Source: Actinomycetes bacterium (GTDB lineage Bacteria; Actinomycetota; Actinomycetes; Actinomycetales; Microbacteriaceae). From it: 5,397 nt of DNA. Both the position numbers and the translations under genes were made by a program. The notes beneath the pieces were generated by a model. The model saw nothing but the letters and a program-made list of their open reading frames with translations, was not told where the DNA came from and made no database searches. Shown piece by piece: positions 1 through 5,397 of the stretch; position 1 is the stretch's first letter, and every line of letters starts with the position of its first letter. The stretch covers positions 1 through 5,397 of the forward strand of contig JAEWKY010000313.1 of the NCBI GenBank assembly GCA_023457615.1, read 5' to 3'.

Positions 1-1
1 G

Positions 2-343
2 TCCCCGCTCACCGAGCCGGTCCGCCGCGCCGAGCCCGCGGCCGACGACGCCACCCCCACGCGCCTCGTCATCACCTCGGGCCCGCGTGAGGGCATGGAG
101 ATCGACCTCCCCGCCGAGCAGCTCACGATCGGGCGCTCGAGCGAGTCGGGCCTCGTCATCCGCGACGACTACACGTCGACCCACCACGCGCGCCTCATGC
201 TCTGGGATGCCGACTGGGTCATCCAGGACCTCGACTCGACGAACGGCACGTTCCTCGACGGCGTGCGCGTGACCCTGCCCACCGCCGTCGCTCCCGGAAC
301 CCCGGTCACGATCGGCACGACGACGTTCGAGCTGCGGCGGTAG
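2..343 (+). CDS. fhaB: FhaB, FHA-domain phosphothreonine-binding protein (5' partial)
   Basis: The last 113 residues of an FHA adaptor, open at the window's left edge; no start codon occurs in frame before codon 32, so the true start is upstream. FHA domains bind phosphothreonine peptides, and FhaB (FipA) of mycobacteria links Ser/Thr kinases to cell-wall and division proteins. Visible FHA landmarks, numbered within the fragment, are IGRSS at 43-47 (conserved Gly-Arg and Ser), STHHAR at 59-64 (conserved Ser and His) and DSTNGTFLDG at 78-87 (conserved Asn-Gly). The domain spans about 22-111 and ends two residues before the stop, as in M. tuberculosis FhaB. A polar, Pro/Ala/Asp-rich linker precedes it; Thr18 and Thr20 (TPTR) could be kinase targets, which is speculation. 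A membrane segment, usual at the FhaB N-terminus, would lie outside the window. TAG at 341-343 is followed two bases later by pstP. FhaA is unlikely because pstP follows directly. Confidence 0.93.
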   Translation, partial: SPLTEPVRRAEPAADDATPTRLVITSGPREGMEIDLPAEQLTIGRSSESGLVIRDDYTSTHHARLMLWDADWVIQDLDSTNGTFLDGVRVTLPTAVAPGTPVTIGTTTFELRR

Positions 344-345
344 GC

Positions 346-1614
346 GTGGCGACGACCCCGCTGAGCGCCGCCGTCTCCCACGTCGGCAAGATCCGCTCGA
401 ACAACCAGGACTCCGGGTACGCGGGGCGTCACCTCTTCGTGGTCGCCGACGGGATGGGCGGCCACGCCGGCGGCGACGTCGCGTCGGCGATCGCGACGAA
501 GCGCATCGCGGAGGCCGACGAGGCGTACGCGGCGGCGGCCGACGCGGAGTCGGCGCTGCAGGCCGCGATGATCGCCGCGAACTCCCTGCTCGCCGAGACC
601 GTGTTCGAGCACAGCGAGCTCACGGGCATGGGCACGACGGTGTCGGGCATCCTGCGCGTCGGCGACCAGATCGCCCTCGCCCACATCGGCGATTCGCGCA
701 TCTACCGCTTCCGCGACGGCCGGCTCGAGCAGGTCACCGCCGACCACACGTTCGTGCAGCGCCTCGTCGACTCGGGCCGCATCACGCCCGAGGAGGCCGC
801 GGTGCATCCCCGGCGCTCCGTGCTCATGCGGGTGCTGGGGGATGTCGACGCGGCCCCCGAGATCGACACCAGGATCCTCGACACCCGGCCCGGCGACCGC
901 TGGCTGCTGTGCTCCGACGGCCTCTCGAGCTACGTCTCGGAGGAGAAGATCGGGCAGATCCTCGCGACCGTGCGCGGGTCGCAGGGCGCGGCCGACCGGC
1001 TCGTCAAGGAGAGCCTCGACCACGGAGCGCCCGACAACGTCACGGTCGTCATCACCGACATCGACGACACCGAGCCCGGGGCCGACGACACTCCGCCTCT
1101 CGGCTTCGTCGGATCGGCCGCGGTGCCGCTCATGTTCGAGGGCTCCGAGAACGAGCGCCGGCCCATCCGCCTGCCCACGCTCCTGCTCCATCCGCTCAAG
1201 CCGTCGCCGCCCGAGGACACCCACTTCGAGCCCGAGCGCGAGGAGTTCCTCGAGCAGCTCATCGAGGAGGACCGCCGCCGCGCCCGCCGGCGCCGCATCA
1301 CCTGGCTCGTCGGCACCGCCGTCGTCATCGCGGCGATCGTCGCGGCCGTCGTGCTCGCCTACCAGTGGACGCAGACCCACTATTACGTCGGGGCCACGGA
1401 CGACGGCCGGGTCGCGATCTTCCAGGGCGTGCAGCAGAACATCGGGCCGATCGCCCTCTCGCACGTCGAGCAGACGTCGCAGCTGCGCGTCGACGACCTC
1501 CCGCCCTTCCAGCGCCAGCAGGTCGAGGCGACGATCAACGCCGACGACCTGCGCGACGCGCACGACATCCTCGATCGGCTCAGCCGCGCCGCCGAATCGA
1601 GCGTGACCCCGTGA
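346..1614 (+). CDS. pstP: PstP, membrane-anchored PPM/PP2C Ser/Thr protein phosphatase
   Basis: A metal-dependent phosphatase of 422 residues that removes phosphate from Ser/Thr kinases such as PknA and PknB and from their substrates. The cytosolic PP2C domain covers about 6-240. Motifs in order are IRSNNQDS (16-23, phosphate-binding Arg17), VADGMGGH (33-40, metal ligands Asp35 and Gly36), GMGTT (94-98), HIGDSR (113-118, Asp116), CSDGLS (189-194, Asp191) and GAPDNVT (227-233, Asp230); these match the metal-site residues known in mycobacterial PstP. A linker (241-317) becomes acidic and then Arg-rich (RRRARRRR, 310-317), leading into one membrane helix (about 318-339). Residues 340-422 should face outside and start with the family-typical HYYVGATDDGRVAIF (345-359). 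The whole is shorter than the 514 residues of the M. tuberculosis protein because the external part is smaller. The GTG start lies two bases after the fhaB stop with no clear Shine-Dalgarno, so coupled translation is likely; starting there gives the normal distance to the first motif. Confidence 0.96.
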   Translation: MATTPLSAAVSHVGKIRSNNQDSGYAGRHLFVVADGMGGHAGGDVASAIATKRIAEADEAYAAAADAESALQAAMIAANSLLAETVFEHSELTGMGTTVSGILRVGDQIALAHIGDSRIYRFRDGRLEQVTADHTFVQRLVDSGRITPEEAAVHPRRSVLMRVLGDVDAAPEIDTRILDTRPGDRWLLCSDGLSSYVSEEKIGQILATVRGSQGAADRLVKESLDHGAPDNVTVVITDIDDTEPGADDTPPLGFVGSAAVPLMFEGSENERRPIRLPTLLLHPLKPSPPEDTHFEPEREEFLEQLIEEDRRRARRRRITWLVGTAVVIAAIVAAVVLAYQWTQTHYYVGATDDGRVAIFQGVQQNIGPIALSHVEQTSQLRVDDLPPFQRQQVEATINADDLRDAHDILDRLSRAAESSVTP

Positions 1615-1624
1615 GCGCCGTGCC

Positions 1625-3055
1625 GTGAGCGTCGCGAGCGGGCAGGGGACGGGCGTCGTGGCGGGCCCGCCGATCGAGGCGGGCGGGTCGCCGTCGACCT
1701 TCACGGGGTCGATCCGCATCCGGCTGCGCACCCCCGCGCGCCGACGCAACCTCGAGCTCGCCCTGCTCGTCGTCGCGATCGGGATCGGCGTGGGCGCGCT
1801 GCTGCTCGCCGAGCTCGGCGCCCTCGGCCGGATCGACCCCGGCGTGCTCGGCCTCGTGCTCGGGTTCTCGGCTCTCGTGCTCGCGCTGCACGTCGTGCTG
1901 CGCGTCGTCGCGGCCGAGGCCGACCCGTTCCTCGTGCCGATCGCGACCGTGCTGAACCTCGTCGGCATCGCGGAGATCACCCGCCTCGACATCGCCGAGG
2001 GCTACCTGGGCTGGGACGCCTACGGCGTGCGGCAGGTCGCCTGGTCGGCGATCGCCGTCGTCGCGGCGACGGCCGTGCTCCTCCTCGTGCGCAACCACCG
2101 CACGCTCCAGCGGTACCGCTACGTCGCAGGCTTCGTCGCGATCGCCCTGCTCGTGCTGCCGTTCCTCCCCGTCATCGGCCGCAACGTGAACGGGGCCCAG
2201 GCGTGGATCGGCCTCGGCATCGCGACGTTCCAGCCCGGGGAGATCGCGAAGATCGCGCTCGCGGTCTTCTTCGCGGGCTACCTCGTCACCGCCCGCGACT
2301 CGCTGAGCATCGTCGGGCGCAAGGTGCTCGGGGTCACCTTCCCGCGACTGCGCGACCTCGGCCCGATCGTCGTGTTCTGGGCCCTGTCGATGGCCGTCAT
2401 CGTGTTCCAGCGCGACCTCGGATCGGGTCTGCTCTACTTCGGCCTCTTCCTCGTGATGATCTACGTCGCCACCGGCCGCGCCGGCTGGGTCGTGCTCGGC
2501 GTCGTGCTCTTCGCCGGCGGCGCCTACGTCGCCTCGCAGACGCTGCAGTACGTCGGCGGGCGCTTCTACGGATGGCTCAACACGTTCGACGCGGACCTGT
2601 ACGCGCAGGGCGGGGGCAGCTACCAGCTCGCACAGGGGCTCTTCGGGCTCGCCGACGGCGGACTCGTCGGCACGGGGCTCGGACGGGGCAACCCCGACAT
2701 CACCCCGCTCGCCGAGAGCGACTTCATCATCGCGAGCCTCGGCGAGGAGCTCGGCCTCATCGGCGTCTTCGCGCTCCTCGTGCTCTACCTGGTGTTCGTC
2801 TCGCGCGGCTTCCACATCGGCTTCGCCGGCCAGGACGACTTCGGCCGCCTGCTCGGGGTCGGGCTCTCGTTCGTCGTCGCGCTGCAGGTCTTCATCGTCG
2901 TCGGCGGCGTGACGCGCGTCATCCCGCTCACCGGGCTCACGACGCCGTTCCTCGCGGCCGGTGGCTCGTCCCTCGTCGCCAACTGGGTCATCGTCGCGCT
3001 GCTCGTGCGGATCTCCGACTCCGTGCGCGCGCAGCCGAGGCTGGTGCTCGAGTAG
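1625..3055 (+). CDS. rodA: RodA, SEDS-family peptidoglycan glycosyltransferase
   Basis: A polytopic membrane enzyme of 476 residues that polymerises lipid II into glycan strands outside the membrane, working with a class B PBP. Hydrophobic segments recur from about residue 43 to 462, around ten to twelve, after a polar N-terminus ending in a basic stretch (31-41). SEDS landmarks are GAQAWIGLG (190-198) with FQPGEIAKI (202-210), the catalytic Asp264 in FQRDLGSGLL (261-270), ESDFIIASLGEELGLIG (364-380) and the C-terminal PLTGLTTPFLAAGGSS (434-449). FtsW is the close alternative by sequence; adjacency to pbpA and the pstP/pknA context point to RodA. The GTG at 1625 comes 10 bases after the pstP stop, without an obvious ribosome-binding site. 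A second in-frame GTG at codon 12 (1658) is possible and would remove only unstructured residues, so the exact start is less sure than the gene. Confidence 0.95.
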   Translation: MSVASGQGTGVVAGPPIEAGGSPSTFTGSIRIRLRTPARRRNLELALLVVAIGIGVGALLLAELGALGRIDPGVLGLVLGFSALVLALHVVLRVVAAEADPFLVPIATVLNLVGIAEITRLDIAEGYLGWDAYGVRQVAWSAIAVVAATAVLLLVRNHRTLQRYRYVAGFVAIALLVLPFLPVIGRNVNGAQAWIGLGIATFQPGEIAKIALAVFFAGYLVTARDSLSIVGRKVLGVTFPRLRDLGPIVVFWALSMAVIVFQRDLGSGLLYFGLFLVMIYVATGRAGWVVLGVVLFAGGAYVASQTLQYVGGRFYGWLNTFDADLYAQGGGSYQLAQGLFGLADGGLVGTGLGRGNPDITPLAESDFIIASLGEELGLIGVFALLVLYLVFVSRGFHIGFAGQDDFGRLLGVGLSFVVALQVFIVVGGVTRVIPLTGLTTPFLAAGGSSLVANWVIVALLVRISDSVRAQPRLVLE

Positions 3056-3057
3056 TC

Positions 3058-4506
3058 ATGAACAAGGAACTGCGTCGCGTCTCGATCCTCGTCGTGCTGA
3101 TGTTCGTCGCCCTCTTCGCGTCGTCGAGCATCATCCAGGTCTTCCAGCAGGGCAACCTCAAGGCCGACGGCCGCAACGCTCGGGTGCTCTACGCGAGCTT
3201 CGACGCGCAGCGCGGCCCGATCCTCGTCGGCGGCGAGCCCGTCGCCTACTCCGCCCCGGCCGACAGCCGCTACAACTACCAGCGCATCTATCCCGCGGGC
3301 GAGCTGTACTCGACGGTGACGGGCTTCTTCACGGTGCTGCCCTCGACGGGCGGCCTCGAGCACGAGCTCAACTCCTACCTCACGGGCGACTCCGACGCGC
3401 AGTTCCTCGCGCGGCTGAACGCGATCCTCACCGGCCAGGACCCTCAGGGCTCCGCGGTCGAGCTGACGATCGACCCCGTCGTGCAGCAGGCGGCCTGGGA
3501 CGCCCTCGGCGACGAGCGCGGCGCCGTCGTCGCCCTCGACCCGGCGACGGGCGCCATCCTGGCCCTCGTCTCGAAGCCGACCTACGACCCCAACGGGCTC
3601 GCCGTGCTCGACCCGGCCGCGGTCGAGGCGACCTACGACGCGCTCGACGCGGATCCGAACGATCCGCTCATCGACCGCGCGATCGCGGGCGACCTCAACC
3701 CGCCCGGCTCGGTGTTCAAGCTCGTCGTCACGGCGGCCGCGCTCGAGAGCGGCCAGTTCACCCCGGAGAGCGAGTTCCCCAACCCGCCGACCCTCGACCT
3801 GCCGGGCACGTCGACGCCCATCTCGAACTCGGCCGACGGCACGTGCGGCGGCGCCGAGACGGCCTCGATCGCGACCGCGCTGCGGCTCTCCTGCAACACG
3901 ACCTTCGCGCAGCTCGCGGGCGCGCTCGGTCAGGACGCGATCCGGGAGCAGGCTCAGGAGTTCGGCTTCGGGCAGGAGCTCGGCATCCCGATGCGCGTGG
4001 AGCCGAGCGTGTACCCGCAGATCGAGGGCGACGACGAGGCGCAGCTCTGGCTCACCGGATTCGGCCAGGCGAACGTGCGCACGTCGCCGCTGCAGATGGC
4101 GATGGTGTCGGCCGCGATCGCCAACGGGGGAGTGCTCATGCAGCCCACCGTCGTCGAGAGCATCGTCGCGCCCGACCTCTCGGTGCTGCAGGAGTTCCAG
4201 CCGCAGACCTTCTCGACCCCGATCAGCCCGGAGACCTCGGCGACGATGACGGAGATGATGGTGCAAGGCGTGGCCAACGGCGTCGCGAACAATGCCAGAA
4301 TCGACGGTGTCGAGGTCGCAGGGAAGACCGGGACGGCCGAGAACGGACCGGGCGAGCCCTACACCCTCTGGTTCACCGGGTTCGCGCCCGCCGACGACCC
4401 CCGGGTCGCCGTCGCGGTCGTGATCGAGGATCGTTCCACGGGGTTCGGGAACCTGATCGCGGCACCGATCGCGAAGAAGGTCATGGAGGCGGTGTTGAGC
4501 AGATGA
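3058..4506 (+). CDS. pbpA: PbpA, class B penicillin-binding protein (D,D-transpeptidase)
   Basis: A 482-residue, single-pass membrane transpeptidase that crosslinks peptidoglycan and is the target of beta-lactams; it should pair with RodA. A short cytosolic start (MNKELRR) precedes one helix (about 8-28). The pedestal/dimerisation region (about 35-135) includes the class B RG motif at 52-53. The transpeptidase domain (about 136-478) has all three catalytic motifs: SVFK with nucleophile Ser218 and Lys221, SCN at 278-280, and KTGT at 423-426. Length is close to that of mycobacterial PbpA (491). The only two cysteines, Cys263 and Cys279, both lie outside the membrane. The ATG start at 3058 sits two bases after the rodA stop. 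The frame stays open upstream to 2203, but that would add 285 Arg/Ala-rich residues overlapping rodA, with no homology I recognise and in front of a normal N-terminus, so it is rejected. A small patch before KTGT uses codons rare elsewhere in the gene. FtsI/PBP3 is less likely given length and neighbours. Confidence 0.96.
   Translation: MNKELRRVSILVVLMFVALFASSSIIQVFQQGNLKADGRNARVLYASFDAQRGPILVGGEPVAYSAPADSRYNYQRIYPAGELYSTVTGFFTVLPSTGGLEHELNSYLTGDSDAQFLARLNAILTGQDPQGSAVELTIDPVVQQAAWDALGDERGAVVALDPATGAILALVSKPTYDPNGLAVLDPAAVEATYDALDADPNDPLIDRAIAGDLNPPGSVFKLVVTAAALESGQFTPESEFPNPPTLDLPGTSTPISNSADGTCGGAETASIATALRLSCNTTFAQLAGALGQDAIREQAQEFGFGQELGIPMRVEPSVYPQIEGDDEAQLWLTGFGQANVRTSPLQMAMVSAAIANGGVLMQPTVVESIVAPDLSVLQEFQPQTFSTPISPETSATMTEMMVQGVANGVANNARIDGVEVAGKTGTAENGPGEPYTLWFTGFAPADDPRVAVAVVIEDRSTGFGNLIAAPIAKKVMEAVLSR
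4485..4489 (+). promoter_or_regulatory. Possible Shine-Dalgarno for pknA inside the end of pbpA
   Basis: GGAGG lies inside the last codons of pbpA, 13 bases before the pknA ATG at 4503. That spacing is longer than the usual 5-9 bases, so the match may be chance. Even so, it is the best purine-rich site seen at any of the four gene junctions here; the other starts have none worth calling. It supports 4503 as the start, together with the ATGA overlap, in which a ribosome finishing pbpA can restart at once on pknA. Confidence 0.4.
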
Positions 4507-5397
4507 GACCCACCAACGGCCTCACCTTCGGCGGCCGGTACCAGCTCTCCTCGCGCGTCGCCATCGGCGGCATGGGCGAGGTGTGGCAGGCGACCGACCT
4601 CGTCATCGGACGCACGGTCGCGATCAAGATCCTCAAGGACGAGTACCTCGGCGACCCGGGCTTCCTCGAGCGCTTCCGCGCCGAGGCGCGGCATGCCGCC
4701 CTCGTCAACCACGAGGGCATCGCGAACGTCTTCGACTACGGCGAGGAGGACGGCTCCGCCTACCTCGTGATGGAGCTCGTCCCCGGCGAGGCCCTCTCGA
4801 CGATCCTCGAGCGCGAGCGCGTGCTGCCGACCGACAAGGTGCTCGACTACGTCGCGCAGACCGCGTCGGCGCTGCAGGCCGCCCACCAGGCCGGCCTCGT
4901 GCACCGCGACATCAAGCCGGGCAACCTCCTCATCACGCCCGAGGGCCGCGTCAAGATCACCGACTTCGGCATCGCCCGCATCGCCGATCAGGTGCCGCTC
5001 ACCGCGACCGGGCAGGTCATGGGCACCGTGCAGTACCTCTCGCCCGAGCAGGCGAGCGGTCACGCGGCGTCGCCGACGACGGATGTCTACAGCCTGGGCA
5101 TCGTCGCCTACGAGGCTCTCGCGGGGCGGCGGCCGTTCACGGGCGAGTCGCAGGTCGCGATCGCGATGGCGCAGATCAACGAGGCGCCGCCGGACCTGCC
5201 GGTGACGATCTCGGAGCCGGTGCGCAACCTCGTCTACGCGTGCATCGCGAAGAAGCCCGCCGACCGGCCGCAGACGGCGGCCCACCTCGCGCGCGCCGCC
5301 CAGGCCCTGCGCCGGGGCGACATCGCCGGTGCGGCGGCGGCCGTGCCCGGCATCGAGGGGCGCGAGGCGACGTTCACCCAGGTGCTCGGCACCGGCG
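4503..5397 (+). CDS. pknA: PknA, eukaryotic-like Ser/Thr protein kinase (3' partial)
   Basis: The first 298 residues of a Hanks-type kinase that runs off the window's right edge with no stop. PknA phosphorylates division and cell-wall proteins and FHA adaptors. The kinase domain covers about 13-265. Visible are the nucleotide loop AIGGMGEVW (20-28), VAIKILK with ATP-binding Lys42, Glu61 in RAEAR (59-63) as the likely C-helix partner, HRDIKPGN (134-141) with catalytic Asp136, DFG (154-156), an activation loop with Thr167, Thr169 and Thr175, SPE (180-182), DVYSLG (194-199) and Arg255. The loop threonines line up with those phosphorylated in M. tuberculosis PknA, and that protein also has Ala in place of the first loop glycine. 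An Ala-rich juxtamembrane stretch starts at about 271; the membrane helix and external tail would follow beyond the window. The ATG overlaps the pbpA stop as ATGA, and the next ATG (codon 24) lies inside the nucleotide loop, so this start is firm. PknB is less likely: position after pbpA and the loop wording favour PknA. Confidence 0.95.
   Translation, partial: MRPTNGLTFGGRYQLSSRVAIGGMGEVWQATDLVIGRTVAIKILKDEYLGDPGFLERFRAEARHAALVNHEGIANVFDYGEEDGSAYLVMELVPGEALSTILERERVLPTDKVLDYVAQTASALQAAHQAGLVHRDIKPGNLLITPEGRVKITDFGIARIADQVPLTATGQVMGTVQYLSPEQASGHAASPTTDVYSLGIVAYEALAGRRPFTGESQVAIAMAQINEAPPDLPVTISEPVRNLVYACIAKKPADRPQTAAHLARAAQALRRGDIAGAAAAVPGIEGREATFTQVLGTG

Noticed and set aside
1612..1627. A regulatory element or terminator between pstP and rodA
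   Set aside because: The gap is only 10 bases and holds no hairpin or T-run; the repeated GTGAGCG/CCGTG wording is too short to interpret.
842..1628. Two long plus-strand frames overlapping pstP
   Set aside because: They are Ser/Arg/Pro- or Arg/His/Ala-rich out-of-frame readings of pstP without domains.
169..1992. A 607-residue open frame on the minus strand opposite fhaB, pstP and rodA
   Set aside because: High GC at third codon positions removes stops from the opposite strand. The product is Arg/Ala/Asp/Val-rich with no recognisable domain and lies opposite clearly real genes.
1580..2815. A 411-residue minus-strand open frame opposite rodA
   Set aside because: Its composition is extreme (Glu, Asp, Arg, Ala, His), with no motif or membrane segment; it mirrors the rodA codon bias.
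2203..3057. An upstream start that would lengthen PbpA by 285 residues
   Set aside because: The extension overlaps rodA out of frame, is Arg-rich and featureless, and would bury the normal N-terminus and membrane anchor of PbpA. ATG 3058 gives the expected length.
2785..4266. A 493-residue minus-strand open frame opposite pbpA
   Set aside because: Arg/Glu/Val-rich low-complexity translation with no domain, opposite an intact PbpA with all three catalytic motifs.
4359..5285. A 308-residue minus-strand open frame opposite pknA
   Set aside because: It is a shadow of the kinase gene; the plus-strand frame has every kinase motif, while this one has none.

Overview
The window is a compact, same-strand stretch of a high-GC actinobacterial chromosome (visibly around 70% GC, with nearly every third codon position G or C). 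It carries part of the conserved locus that couples cell-wall elongation and division to Ser/Thr phosphorylation. Gene order is the 3' end of fhaB, then pstP, rodA, pbpA and the 5' part of pknA, the same order as Mycobacterium tuberculosis Rv0019c to Rv0015c. GTG starts, the FhaB wording (a DDYTSTHHARL-type FHA core) and the short PstP tail suggest a Microbacteriaceae-like member of Actinomycetota. That family-level guess is made from memory, not from a search.

Layout: 2-343, C-terminal 113 residues of the FHA-domain protein FhaB (its start lies upstream). 346-1614, PstP, a membrane-anchored PPM/PP2C Ser/Thr phosphatase. 1625-3055, RodA, a SEDS-family peptidoglycan glycosyltransferase. 3058-4506, PbpA, a class B transpeptidase. 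4503-5397, PknA, a eukaryotic-like Ser/Thr kinase, cut by the window end just after the kinase domain. Junctions are 2 nt, 10 nt, 2 nt and a 4-nt ATGA overlap. There is no non-coding stretch longer than 10 bases, and no promoter, terminator, RNA gene, mobile element or CRISPR array that I can see. Transcription most likely starts upstream, probably before fhaA or fhaB.

How the genes work together: RodA polymerises glycan strands from lipid II and PbpA crosslinks them, forming a cognate SEDS-bPBP pair. PknA, probably with PknB encoded just downstream, phosphorylates envelope-growth proteins and FHA adaptors. FhaB reads phosphothreonine marks, and PstP removes phosphates from the kinases and their substrates. 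All catalytic residues I checked in the four enzymes are present. I found no undescribed system here. The findings are modest, local peculiarities of a well-known locus.
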